Assembly (NCBI RefSeq): GCF_014529535.1
Contig: NW_023503423.1
Coordinates: 9,075,340 to 9,139,339 of the forward strand
DNA: 64,000 nucleotides
Reading direction: 5' to 3'
Source: Bradysia coprophila
Lineage: Eukaryota; Arthropoda; Insecta; Diptera; Sciaridae
Shown in pieces: positions 12,412 to 24,800 of the stretch. The position numbers and the translations under genes are program-made. The stretch's first letter is position 1. Every line of letters begins with the position of its first letter. The notes beneath the pieces were generated by a model. That model saw only the letters and a list, made by a program, of their open reading frames with translations. It ran no database searches and had not been told where the DNA came from.

Positions 12412-12786
12412 CAGGGCCTATTTTTGGAATTTTTTTTCCAAAATTTCCAAAAATTTCCAAATACTGCGAACGTCCAAAAACCGAATTTTTCAATCATTTC
12501 GAACTGTTTGGCAACTACTGAGCTCAGCCTTGTGTTTTAGCCGGCTCTCAATGATTTTGATTATTGACGCTCTCATCTTATTAATTCATCATGCTCGACT
12601 TCATTTGAAAGCTGATAGTGTCAAGAATCAAACAATTGAGAGTCAGCTAAAACGCAGGGCTGAGTTCAGGAGTTGGCAAAACAGTTCGAAATGATGGAAA
12701 AATTCGGTTTTTGGACGTTCGCAGTTTTAGGAAATTTTTGACAATTTTTTGGAAATTTTGGAAAAAATTTCCAAAAATAGGCCCTG
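12412..12786. mobile_element. hAT-like fold-back element (CAGGGCCTATTTTTGG ends)
   Basis: The terminal sequences cagggcctatttttgga and its inverse bound 375 bp that are almost entirely two long inverted arms (about 150 bp each). The arms contain aaaaaccgaattttt, gaactgtttggcaact and agctcagcc-type segments. The flanks attgata/gttgata are an imperfect match to a target duplication. The first nine bases are the same as in the 5.4 and 23.6 kb MITEs, so they probably share a transposase source. Confidence 0.75.
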
Positions 12787-13046
12787 GTTGATACCGCAAG
12801 TGTGACACAGAATTTTAATTTTCAAAAAAAAAACGATCTAACGAATCGAAAATTACGTTTCCACGCAATGAAAATTCAACTCTTTTGAATTTGTTTGTAG
12901 CTTCCTCATTTTCATTTTGAGTTTTTAGTGCACTTATGCTTACAGCGTCAGTGGGTTTATGCAAAATTATCTTTTAATTAACTCAAAGAGATGTACGCAA
13001 TAGTAGTTTGAAGGTCTCCATTGTACAAAACAGTAGTTAAAAGTAA

Positions 13047-13114
13047 ATAGCCTCAATACAAACAACACACACTCTACGGATCCGTAGAGTGTGTGTTGTT
13101 CGTATTGAGGCTAT
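13047..13114. repeat. 68-bp palindrome with 34-bp arms and no loop
   Basis: atagcctcaatac... runs up to ctacgga at 13080 and is followed immediately by its reverse complement, with a single mismatch (a/c class, near 13059/13102). There is no spacer, so a transcript would fold without a loop and duplex DNA could extrude a cruciform. Confidence 0.9.
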
Positions 13115-13334
13115 CTAGTTAAAAGGATGCAAACATAAACTTCAGGTTCAACCTTTTTGGATATATTTCTCGTACCCTGCATCTCTAAAAGTAGCTAATG
13201 TTGCTTGATCTGAAATAACCTGAACAAATAGGTTTTTTCTTCATCAGATTTGTGTGAAGTCGGAGTCGGAGATTTGTGTGGCATCGTTCTTCAAAGATTT
13301 GATTTAGGAATAATTGACGACTAAAGAATCTTCA

Positions 13335-14010
13335 AAGTGGTTGCAAGTGATCCCATCGAGTCAATTAGGATTACTACTGGATAACAAATTCTGCTAGGAT
13401 TGCTGTTGGTCTTCGATTGGGCACTCAAATATGAGGAGCATAAATGTTTTTGCGGTAAAGCGGTCGAAAAAGATGGATTGCATGGTTTATCTTGTGTTAA
13501 ATGCGCAGAAGGAAAATACGTTAGACATGATACTATGAATAACATATTCGCTTATGCTTTCTCTAGTGCAGGTGTTCCAAATATAGTACAGCCCGCAGGT
13601 ATTTCAAGAGATGATGGTAAAAGACAGTATGACTTTGATACCATGGAGTCGTGGGAGATCACTCTTATAGGATGTTACCGTACGGGATACCATGGCTGCG
13701 TCATAAATTAATGATTCATCAAAGAAAGCACGGTCGACTGCTGAAAAAGCAGAGAGACATAAGCATAACCATTACATTTCTTTGAAACAAAATTATTTAC
13801 TAACCCCACTTGCTTTCGAGACTTTAGGTTGCATGGGTCCGGAAACAAAGAAATTTATTGATAAATTGGGCTCTTTAATGAAAAAGGCAACAGGTGAGGT
13901 AAAATCGAAAGAATTGGCAACGAATTTCGATCGCAATTCAACGTGGCAATGCTGCTTGTATTTTGGGAACATTAGGGAAGAAGAAGATCGATGATATTTA
14001 TTTACTGTAG
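13335..14010 (+). pseudogene. Decayed 3' end of a retroelement polyprotein
   Basis: Translated in pieces, this reads ...CFCGKAVEKDGLHGLSC, RHDTMNNIFAYAF, then a DVTVRDTMAAS block, SSKKARSTAEKAERHKHNHY, FETLGCMGPETKKFIDKLG and, in another frame, GNAACILGTLGKKKID before a TAG at 14008-14010. The GLHGLSC...RH..N...DG+R and ETLG...LG...TGE blocks are those of the C-terminal region of invertebrate non-LTR retrotransposon polyproteins. An internal stop after AAS and at least two frame changes show it is dead. No reverse transcriptase core is left upstream, so it is a 5'-truncated copy. The exact LINE clade is not determined. Confidence 0.7.
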
Positions 14011-14512
14011 TTTTTAATTTTTAAATTTTTTGAAAAGATCGATTTTTTACGGGCTGCGCCATAATTGTGAGCAGTCTTTTTTGTCGCATTTAGAAAAAAA
14101 AAAAATTTGTTTTGAGACAAATGACCATCATGTATGACAATAGTAATAGCACGAAACCCAAGGCGCTGATAAATGAAATGCCAATTTTGTTTGAATATTT
14201 AATCATAACATTGGGACAGAGTTGAGTTTAAAAAATACATTAAATTCAAATTTAAAATTAACGTTTCCAATAATTGATTACACTTTCGTTCTTCTTCTGT
14301 TTATAGGTGGAACCTATTAAAGTCCTGACCGATTGAGAGGCAAAGTTGCTAAGACGATCGGAAAACTATTTTTTTCCCGAAAATTGTTAGGATAAGTTGA
14401 GCGATTTCGATGCGATATCAACACTGGAATCTCGTTCACTTTGCCTCTCAATTCAAATTTTTTTTATTACTAAAAACGTTCATCAATCAAAACTTTAAAT
14501 TGGAAAATACTT
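14011..14512. other. Intergenic DNA between retroelement relic and polo
   Basis: AT-rich, no coding signal. A near-repeat of the phrase ttgcctctcaatt / gagaggcaaagtt (14332-14347 and 14439-14453) suggests a small inverted repeat of about 120 bp. Confidence 0.4.
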
Positions 14513-14518
14513 TTTATT
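14513..14518 (-). terminator. Candidate polo polyadenylation signal
   Basis: AATAAA on the minus strand, about 260 nt beyond the stop at 14779. A second AATAAA lies at 14463-14468. Either could serve. Confidence 0.45.
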
Positions 14519-14778
14519 GGTCCCTTCAGTCCGTGATTCTAATTAAAAAGTTTCTTAAAAAAATTAACTTAATGTACATCGAATAAACAATTATAATATT
14601 TCACTGAACACGTAGCTGGGTCGGTTATAATCGTACTTAAAATTTGAACAAAGGAAGAAAAAAAATTTGGGCGAAAAAAATATGAACGCAAATATAACGC
14701 AGTGAACTTAACAGGGATTACAAAAAGAAAATGTTTTTTTTTTATGAAAAATCGGTTAGTCCTTAGGGCTGATTATTA

Positions 14779-17700
14779 TTATACTAATTTCTGCAACAAT
14801 GTTTTGATCTTCTCATGGGCATAACGTAATTTTTGATACAAATCATTGGTGAGACCTCGTTCCTGTATCGTCGCAAATCGGTAGGTGCGGAAATTTGTTT
14901 CGTTATCGATGTAGGTGACGGAACTCATGCGAGGACATAAGATTATTTTCACGTGATCCGAAAAGTTGAACTGAAAAGTTGCGTCAAAAAAAAAAGAGCT
15001 CAAACTCGGTTCGACCTGGATTCATCCAAGTAACTCACCTGAACAGAACCGTTCGTAAGGTGCATAACAACAGCACAAGTTGTTCGGAACCAGGTGTGCA
15101 TGTGTGGTATCCGAGACACTGAATCTGATTGCTCAACAACTGCTGATCCACCAGCTTTCACCAAATGTTCGGTCATGTACCGCTTGAAGTAGGACAACAA
15201 CTTCATTTTCTTATCCATGTCCGACGGATATGCCTGCGTGGTCATGTACTTTTCCTTTCCGTCCTTTTCCACAAAGTGAACATTACTGGGAATGGGACAG
15301 ATCGATTTTACAAAATTAACATCAAATTCCGCGACATCTACGTACAACCGCCGACTACTTACATTCCGTTCGCCAACATAATCAATTTGGTTGTGTCGTT
15401 GAACATAACACCGACACCTTCATCGCACAATTGATAACCGAACCCATACTTGTCGCTGTAGTCGACCCATTTTGATACCCAGAATAGTGGCTGTGCCGCC
15501 GGATCCGTATTTTCGTCCGAGTCTAAATGGGCATGCCGTTTCGGCTGTGTTCGATAGAAGACAGAAAATGTTTTGTTTGTAAATTTGGCCGGAACACAAC
15601 TTTGAAGCGGACACAAACCTTGTTGTTCAGCATGTTGGTTAGTTGATGTAACAGGGATTCGATATCGCTTTTGTATTCAGCATTGTTCTTGGCAATAGAG
15701 CCGCAAGCAGTGATCTGGTCATGCAGATTTTTCTTTAAGAATGTAACACCAGCATTTTCGTCTGTAAAAGAAATTGTTTTCATTCTTAGAATCGTAAGCA
15801 AATGGAGTTCTTCGATTCGGAAGGGCTCACAGTGCATTACAACTTCAATGCGTTCTTGGATATTACTAATTCGCTCGGAGTGTTCACAAAGGTTCTACAA
15901 AAATAATTTTCAGGCGCACCCTTTGGTGCACTAGGAGTCAGAGCACTTAGTCAACTTCCATCAACTTCCCTTACCACACATTTGCCCAATTTTTGTTTTG
16001 TGTCATTAGAATTACAACCCCAATCAGTTCTCCAGCACTCATTGCATAGCCTAGATGCCTTGACTTCTAGTGTACCGAGTAATCGGTTTCAACGGTTTCA
16101 GATCAAAAAATTTTTGCAGAACATTATCGAGTGGTAAACCAATTATAGGGAGTCAGTTACCACTAGGCTTCTAGCCTACAAGAATTGGTTTAGCTAGCAG
16201 ACTTACAGATTCTTCAACAAAAAATAATGTCGAGAACGAATCGGTTTTCAGTTCCATTCAACGTTCAATCAAAACGAAATCCATTCTGTTATCTGTCTCT
16301 ACCTGGACTTTACACTTTCTCTCAGAGTCTTATAGATATTAGCAGACGACTACAATAACAGTCAACACTGATCAAGCGGATGCGAAGCTGCAAAATTACC
16401 TAAATTATCGTTAATTTCCAACAGTGGTCTACGATTTACACCAATATCACGTTCACCACCTTCGATCTCATCTGCACGCGGAGCCATAGTAAGACAAGAC
16501 GTCGGCAGGAAGCTCGGAATATGATGATTCTTAATGAACTCGAACAAGTAAAGCTTATTGACACTGGGCCGTTTCTGTGGATTCGACTGTAACATCGCAA
16601 TGATCATGTCAGCAGCAGATCGTCGCACTGATATTGGCATCCTAAGGAAGAAATAATTGACGAGAAAATTGGAATCGACGACATTTGGAATCACCAACAT
16701 CCCACGAAACATCTGACTTACTTGTAATCACATTTCTTGATCTTGCTGTACGTATCACGCAACGTTTTCGTTTCGAATGGCGGTTGTCCAACCAATAAAG
16801 TGTACATAACACATCCAATCGACCAGATATCAACTTCAAATGAGTGTCCTGTTTTTGTTAAAATCTCCGGGGCGATGTAGTTCGGTGTGCCACACAATGT
16901 CTTCTTCCTTTCGCCATCGAATTCAATTCTAGTGGCCAGACCAAAGTCGCCAATTTTCACATTCAGTTGATCGTTTAAAAACAGATTTCCTAATTTCAGG
17001 TCACGATGGATGATATTGTGGTCGTGTAAGTATTTCACGCCCTCCAATATTTGATAGACATAGAACCGGCACTCGTAGTCGGTAATGACGCGTCGCCGCT
17101 TATGCAATTCCATCATCGATCGCTTTTTGCACAGTTCCAGTACGATGTACACATTCGTTGGGTCCTCGAAGAAACTCAAAAATTTGACAATGTTTTTGTG
17201 TTCCAACGACTGATGGATGGCTATTTCCTGGGTCATTTTTTCGCGCTGGTTGTGTTTGATCATAAGACTTTTCGGTACAATTTTTCCGGCGAAAATTTGC
17301 TCCGACTTTGTTTCTCTGATTTCGTAGCATTTTGCAAAGCCACCCTGAAAATATGAGGTGTGCATGAGAATGAATGTGATCGGAATATATCGTCGATGTT
17401 ATGTTGACATAAACTAGGAGAACTTGACTCAAATTGAGAAGGGAAGAGGTGATGGATTAATGGTACATTGAACATAAGAGACAATGAAACTTCAGAATCA
17501 ATGGAACTGTGATAAATAATGTTTCTTTTAGCCATTAAACAGCAGTATGTGCAAGATGTAACTAACGAACTGTTGCACGTCATTGGCTGCACTATACACA
17601 TAGCGAAACTCAAACGATCATAAAGGTTTTACAGGCAAAAATCGAATAATTCAAAAGGTCCCAAGTCAATTGTAGCGCGTGAAGTGTCATGTGCAATTTC

Positions 17701-18552
17701 ATCGAATTAAATGTTTTTGCTTGAATTCAACGACTTTTCCTTGTGCTGATCACACAGCATTTATTCATTCAAGTTAGTTTATTGCAGTCTGCATTGTTTG
17801 AAATTTACTGTTATGCTTGTAAATTGGCAAAGGATGAAGACACAATGAAGGCGTATATACAAATTACAGCAACTGGTTGCATTAAACAAATTTCAAATTG
17901 ACCGTTAAAAATTCTCCATCGATAAATCGGTGCATTTTTGTGAGCAAACGATAAATCTGAAACGGCACGGTGCCGTTCATTCACCTTCGTAAATACATTT
18001 ACGTAAAAATTGCATACAAATGTGGGCCAGAACAAAAGGATTTATTTGAATAGGTGTTCCGGTAGGCAGTCAATTTCGGATCGTACACATGATCGTTCCA
18101 ATGTTTGTATTTTTCACAAAAACGAAACAGATGATTTAATTAAATTTAATTTTAAAAGGTATTACCGGTATTGTACGGTTTATATATATGGAATTTCAAC
18201 CTAAGAAAAACAATAAACCGACTGGTCGTTGCCAAAAAAATGGATTTTAAAGATGGAGGATCCTGTGAAAATTGTAACTGCAATTTTGAAACTTTTTTTT
18301 CCTTTTTGAACACCAAAAGCGAAGGCATTTTTTGAACCATTTTTAAAAAATATTGAATCAAACGATCCGGCACATATTGCCAAACAAACATCATCATCAA
18401 CCAAAATGAATAATTCCTAATTTTCCGTGTAAAGAGATGTAAATTACCTTTCCGAAAAATCGCAATCTTTTGTACGTAACGCCTTTTTTGGAATCCATCA
18501 AATATTCCGGAATATCCGCGGCCGCTTTATCATCGGTTTTATGAGAACTCAT
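14779..18552 (-). CDS. polo: Polo-like kinase 1 (mitotic serine/threonine kinase)
   Basis: Seven exons, joined by GT-AG sites in consistent phase: 18552-18448, 17344-16722, 16641-16400, 15761-15619, 15544-15363, 15285-15039 and 14970-14779. They give 577 aa, the usual Polo length. Kinase domain: Gly-rich loop FFGKGGFAKC (32-41, spanning intron 1), ATP-binding K56, HRDLKLGN with D150, DFG with D168, and activation-loop T184 in [14 protein letters not shown]. Polo box 1 starts at [16 protein letters not shown], with the phosphopeptide-binding Trp at 393. Polo box 2 carries the His/Lys pincer in SDHVK (H520, K522). All catalytic and binding residues are intact. Polo drives centrosome maturation, mitotic entry, spindle assembly and cytokinesis. 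It lies head to head with the DCUN1D1 gene. The open frame just upstream of exon 4 is intronic: only the acceptor at 15762 keeps phase. Confidence 0.97.
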
Positions 18553-19149
18553 TTTATCACTTATTCCCACAACTATTAAGAAACTAATTGAACTATTTTT
18601 TATGTTAAAACACTGATTATTGCTAACTGCTTGCCTCTCAAATTGAAGGTAATGGCAGTTGAATAGATTTGAATCAGATGGATTGCATTCGTCTGCTCGG
18701 TGAATGAATGTGGACTACGCTAAGACGTACTTTGTTTTTTATGTGAGTCCGTTTGATTCAGACAAAAGGTCGTTTGATTGTGAAGTTGTTACATCCAAGG
18801 ATATGCGTAGAGGAGGTGCTCATAAAACTCAGAGCAGAAAGAATACCACAAATTGTACATTACGAATTACGATGGTTGATAAGGGATTTTTTATATGGCA
18901 GTGTTCGGAAAATTTAATGACTGGGGATATAAATGTTCAGAGGTATTTTTGCCCATGAATTATGAAAATTGTCAGTTGTCAATGAAAGCATTAAAAGTTC
19001 GAGAACCGTGGAGTGACATCTCGAAAGACCATAAATTTGAGACCCTCAGGGCATGATACCTTTATCGGACTTAAAAGACTGGGGTGGAAAGTAAGTCGAA
19101 TTTATAACCAGGAAGGAATAGAAAAATATGAAAGATATTTTCGATACTA

Positions 19150-19260
19150 CAGTGGCGGACTTTCAATTTTGTGCACTATTTTGATTCGGCTGTTCGACCA
19201 GCTGGTCCATGTAAGCAAAGTAAGTTAATTTTATAATCAGGAGTAGATAAAAATGGCAAC
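19150..19260 (-). mobile_element. Truncated mariner-type MITE
   Basis: It begins cagtggcggactttcaattttg, directly after TA, and continues with gcactattttgattc, cagctggtccat and ttataatcaggag. All of these match, in reverse orientation, the complete 174-bp copy at 63645-63818. The far terminal repeat is missing. Confidence 0.75.
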
Positions 19261-19700
19261 AGTGGTTTTTTTATTATCGTCAACAATACAGCTAAAGAAA
19301 GTCTCATATGAGTCGAATGTATCACTAACATCGTGCGAACATTTGTTTAAATCCGAATTTGGTACATTAATTATATAATGCAAATCTTTAGATTATTTCG
19401 AAACTAAAATAATTTAGATGCTAACACTGTTGCATAGAAAAATCTGCGAGTAAGTGAATTTCAAAATTCAAAAACTTTCTGTTTCAATGCCTAAATGTGT
19501 GTTATGAAACAAATGCTCTCCAAAACTTTTGACCACCACGAGTTGTTTCACAATCGGAATTCAAAGGAAAAGTAAGAACCAATGAGAAGTTCGGTGACAT
19601 GAATGCCGTGGACATAAAGAGACAAGAAGGTAGATTCAAATAAAAGAATTTAATGCTATTCATATAACACTTTATGAAGTTCAATAAATTAGAAAATGGG

Positions 19701-19898
19701 TTGTCCACTCAAAATATGTTTTCCGTGTGGAGTATGTTATCCATGCTAAACATGCTTTCCATACGAAATATGCTTTACATGCAAAACATACTTTCCATTC
19801 GAAACATATTTTCCATACGAAATATGCTTTCCATACGAAACATACTTTTCATTCGAAACATGTTTTCCATACGAAATATGCTTTACATGCAAAACAAT
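19701..19898. repeat. 18-bp minisatellite, about 11 copies
   Basis: Variants of ctttccatacgaaatatg repeat every 18 bp. Because 18 is a multiple of three, two frames stay open with six-residue repeats, so those ORFs are a by-product of the repeat, not genes. Confidence 0.9.
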
Positions 19899-20814
19899 AT
19901 TTTTTCTTAGAAAATTTTTATTTTTTCTTATTTAAATTTTAATATTTTGCGCCGCATCGACGTCACTTTCTACTCTTTTACATCCATGGCATGAAATGTC
20001 AACTGACGCATACATTTGCATTCAGAAATGATTAAGGTACTAGCACAGTTGAATCATTTTGCATCGGTCAATGTTTCAAGCAATTTTTAATGCCATTTTT
20101 CACGAACTGTGTACCCATGTTGACTGGGGGAAACTGGAAAACAATAACAACATTATAAAGCCCGGTGGACATATAGATTTTGTAAGCGCAGTAATTTTTA
20201 TATTATTTTCGCATAAATTGTGCGTGAGTTGAAGATAAATCGACCGAGAAGCACTTCTGAGTTGATCACGAAGGCGGTGGCACACAAATGACAATTTAGA
20301 CACATCTTGTCAAACGCATATTATGTGAACTGTCACTAAGAGCGTGCACATTATCGATTTACGTCAAAACATTAAGAAAATGTTTCAAATTTCCAATTTC
20401 CTGCAAGTGAGGCTACGTTGAATGCATTTGTTGAACTCGATAGATTTGATGAAAATTAAATGAAAAATGAGTTCTGAGGATGAAATAAGCGAAATCGCTA
20501 TTTCCCCCACTTCATACAAATTTTGACATTAGACCATACCTAATATGGTTTCATTGTTAACCTATTCGTTGCATACCTTGAGTCACTCTTTCTACACCTT
20601 CAGTCACTGAATGTTCTCGTTTTGTAGACAAAAACTATCCACCGAAATTAAACGGACCCATTGTTATGAAGACAATATGGAGACTTGTTGTTGATGTCAA
20701 AAATAAAAAAAAAAATTCATGTCAATAGAACACCAGAGGAGAAATAAATTTTGTTTTGATATTTTCTGTGAAAAAGCAATCTCAAGCAACCATTCGACTG
20801 CAAGCACACGCACC

Positions 20815-20817
20815 ATG
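20815..20817 (+). other. Candidate start codon exon of the DCUN1D1 gene
   Basis: In vertebrate DCUN1D1 the initiator Met stands alone before NKLKS, and here NKLKS begins exactly at a splice acceptor (21805). An upstream exon ending in ATG is therefore needed. caccATG followed by gtatat at 20818 fits in phase and context. Other ATG-GT sites exist, so this is only a candidate. Confidence 0.3.
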
Positions 20818-21362
20818 GTATATACATTTAAGCTAAAATATTATTTTAAACCATTGAACAGGCAATGTTTCCAAGGATATTCACATTATCTGTTTTCTCG
20901 AACGGATCTCAACGTAATCGAATGGGATTTTGTTGTCCGTAACAAGCATTCCTTCTAGAATCGTGTTTAAAGGACTCCGATTCTACATGGGGGTTGTAAA
21001 ATTTTTTTGACTGGGATTGATTGGGATTATTGAAATTGACGACTGATGACGGCAATCATGACAGGGATCAATTTTACATATCAATGAATTGACAATAATT
21101 ACTAAAGGTGAATAAGAACAACTAAGCAAACAAAATGCAAATGCCAAATAACGCAAAATTTATACAAATAGGAGGAATGAACTTGAAATAACGAAATAAC
21201 TGTCGTAAAAACAGCTGTTGGATTGGGAATAGCTGTTCCATTGACTTTTTAGATTATTCGCCCAGAGGCATGCTTTTTGTTCTATTTTTTAAGCAATTGC
21301 AACGGAAAGCGAGGAGACTGCTAAGATTTCTGTTAGTTGTTTTGGACCCATAGAGTCCATCG

Positions 21363-21702
21363 AATCGCACACAGTGGACAAAACCAACAAGGTCCTAATT
21401 TTACTTCTATATGTCCAATGAAGGACATAACCTGAAGTGAATTGTGAATTCAGGCCGGAGGAATGAAAACCCTAGGACAGTCGTTAATTCGTATTGGTCG
21501 CTTAGTCAATATTTCAACGAAAATTTCCCAATCATCAAAAACAAACAAAGCGAAATTGCTTTTCCCTTACCCATGGGTCGCGTGTAGCGAAAGTGAAGAT
21601 AAAATGCCGTTTCGACCTCCGGAGCCAGTGGCGGTCAGAGGTTAGCGTGGTCTAACCACATCTTCAGTCGCTTCCACTGGTCCGTTACACTGTGTGCGAT
21701 CA
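21363..21702. repeat. Possible inverted-repeat element in the 5' intron
   Basis: atcgcacacagtgg near 21363 is matched in inverted form by acactgtgtgcgat near 21688. The similarity is short and the interior is not palindromic, so this is weak. A gtttcgacctc phrase also occurs near 29213. Confidence 0.3.
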
Positions 21703-21804
21703 AAAGTATTTACTCTGTTCAACGTTTTGTGGCGATGACTGTCTCAATTGACAGTAAATCGAATCATTTTAGCATAAAATCCAAATGTTCCATTTTCTTT
21801 CCAG

Positions 21805-24800
21805 AATAAACTCAAATCCGGTCAACGTGACAAAGTACGAAAATTTATAGCATTAACGCAAACAGGCGAACAAACCGCAATGTAAGTTTTCGCAGAATTT
21901 GCGTTTCTAATCGAAATTTCATTTTTTTATCAATTTCGTCGAATAATCTAATCATGTTGTCATTAGATCATGCTTATCTCGAAACGAATGGAAACTGGAA
22001 TTGGCATCGGACAATTATTTTCAGCAGCCCGAACTCTACTATCGCGAATTAGATCGTAAAAAAATCGAAACCCTATTCAACAGATACCGTGACCCATCAG
22101 ATCCGAACAAGATAAATTCCGATGGAGTGGTCAAATTTCTGGAAGATCTTGGACTGAGTCCAGATTCAAAGGTAAACTTTGCTTAATCAACCAATCAACG
22201 ACCACTTTTAATTAACGGAACCAATTACGTACAGCTGGTGTTGATAATTGCATGGAAATTGCGGGCCGAAACACAGTGCGAATTCAGCAAAGATGAATTT
22301 GTGAATGGCTTCTCCGACCTGGGTGTAGATAGTTTAGATAAATTAAATGGCAAATTACCGGCACTAGAAAATGAATTGAACGATCCGTTGAAATTCAAAG
22401 ACTTTTATCAGTTCACATTCAATTATGCAAAAGAGCAACAGCAGAAAGGGCTAGACTTGGATATGGCGATCGCTTATTGGAATATTGTGATGCAAGGCAG
22501 ATTCAAATTCTTGGATTTGTGGTGCAAATTTTTAACGGTAAGTCGATTCATTTGTCGCTGGACGCTTAAGTTTATTCATATGTTTCATTGAACGCTAACG
22601 CTGAGAGACGAAAATATTTCAATCGAATTTCATGGAGAATGCAACGAATTCGTTTTTTGTCACATACCTCGTCTCCCGATCAGTGATGTTTAATGTCATT
22701 GTTTCCATTAAAATAAGTCCGAAACTGTCATATGATTACAGAGAGAGGGAGAGAGATAGCGAAATATGTTTGCGGTAAATAATTGTTCGGAGTCGAATCG
22801 GTACGATTACATAGTTAGCAGAAACTTCATGTGGATAATTATTCAAAAATCTATTTTTGTCGGTTTTTATTGCAGACTCATTTCATTTAATTTATTTCAG
22901 TTTTTTAAAAAGTTATTACAAAAAAACATCCGCGTTGCTCTAGTATGACGAAATCAATTTAAAAGAGCTACGGACTCTGAGTCTATTTTCGTCAAATCGG
23001 TTCACACAACTTTTTGCCGAAGTTTTTTATTTAAATTTAATCTGTTAATTATTGAACGAATTCGATCAATTGTCCTTTGATTCTGTACAGTTGCTCATAA
23101 CTCATCTAGCCGTTACTTCTAAATATTTTCCAGAACTTCGCAGCTAAGATTTCTTATCTAAGAGAACTTATAGCTCCAGTGCTATTATTCGGAATTTCAT
23201 TTCTTAAATTCTACAAAAATGTTACAAAAAAATTCTGAAAATTCCAGAAAAAAATCCGAATAATAAGCCCTTCTTAAGGCCAACACACACTAGCATCTAG
23301 TATCAGTTGGGAATACGATATTTCTATTGTTCTAAAATCGGTAAAAACCGGTTTTAACAATAGAAATATCATATTTCCAACTGACACTAGATGCTAGTGT
23401 GTGTTGGCCTTTAGGTCGGTACAACTTTGAAGCGAATAATATAATCAGACTACCAAAATGGAAGTCGCGGTAATGAGGGATTCTTTTGAAAAACAGCCTA
23501 CCGAAATCGGACGCATTTTACAGTGGACTTTTTTATACGTGCCTTGAAAGGTATTCGACCATAGAAGCCAAAACCACTTTCAAAAAAATTCTTCGAAGTT
23601 TGTGTGGCTGGCAGGGCCTATTATGTAGAATTAATGTGCAAAATTTACAAAAATTCACAGAAATTCACAAAAATTTGCACGAATTTACGCTTCATTTTCA
23701 GCACATTTTGCAAGTCTTTACGTTCTTTTGTCTGTTTTAGTACAATTTAAAGTGAATAAAGCAATTAATTTGACTTTGAAGGTGTGTAGAAGTTATTTTT
23801 TGAAAAATTTTGCAAATTTGTGGAGAGTTTTGTGTGCATTTTTGCAAATTTAATTCTACATAATAGGCCCTGGTGGCTGGTGAAAGGTGATCAAACACCG
23901 AAAACTTGCACTTTTCTTACAAAAATTTCTCCAGTTACGCGAGCCGTACAGGGTCGTGTGGGGTGTCATTAGAAAAGTAATCACATGTACTATTGAGCCG
24001 AATAGGGACTCATTGGTTTTAAAATTAATCCACACTGAAATATGTGCAGTTGAAGTTTTCAACCGAAGACTTACACTGTACGGCTCGTGTAACTGGAGAA
24101 ATTTTTGTAAGAAAAGTGCAAGTTTTCGGTGTTTGATCACCTTTCACCAGCCACACAAACTTCGAAGAATTTTTTTGAAAGTGGTTTTGGCTTCTAGGGT
24201 CGAATACCTTCCTAGGCACGTATAAAAAAGTCCACTGGAAAATGCGTCCGATTTCGGTAGGCTGTTTTTCAAAAGAATCCCTCAATGACGTTATCGCTAC
24301 CGGTAACACCAGTTAACCGAAAATCGGTTTTATAGTTTCCATTACCGGTTTCATTACCAAAACAATATTCTAACTAGAAGCAGGTTACGTCAATCTGATA
24401 CCTGAACCTGAATTTCTCTATTTCACTTGACTTGAATTGACCTGAAACCTGCTTGGCGCTGAAATAAGTATTTAAGCAAAGACAATTCAATTTCACACTG
24501 AAAAAAAATCAAATCTTATTCAGGTCAGGTCCGGTCAAAGATAAATCGCTTCGCTTAAATCGCTTTATAAGAAAGAAACCTTTTCGAGTCAAATGATACC
24601 AGCTTGAGGCTAGGAATTGTTCTGAGCTATATACAAAAAGAATTCTGGATCTCGATTCGCTATAAACAACTGTCCAAGCCAGTGAAAGTCAAAACTGTAA
24701 ATCAGTTTCTGTGTTCCCATGTTTATATACAGTGGTTGCTGAACTCTGCATGTAAACAGTGGTTGACTGTTGCTTGAATTACTGTAACCATAACCATGGC

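Larger units (their letters stand above)
18553..20814. other. Region between the divergent polo and DCUN1D1 genes
   Basis: No credible gene. It contains a truncated mariner-type MITE (19150-19260) and an 18-bp minisatellite (19701-19898). The polo promoter must lie just right of 18552; I see no clear TATA box there. Confidence 0.5.

Noticed and set aside
15762..15910. Open frame upstream of polo exon 4 ([15 protein letters not shown] region) as coding
   Set aside because: It cannot be joined to exon 3 in phase; the acceptor at 15762 restores the conserved reading, so this is intron.
19674..19942. ORFs with SIRNM-type repeats
   Set aside because: They come from an 18-bp minisatellite whose unit is divisible by three.
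23486..24309. Four overlapping ORFs of 84-112 aa on both strands
   Set aside because: They mirror each other because the region is a fold-back element; none matches a transposase.
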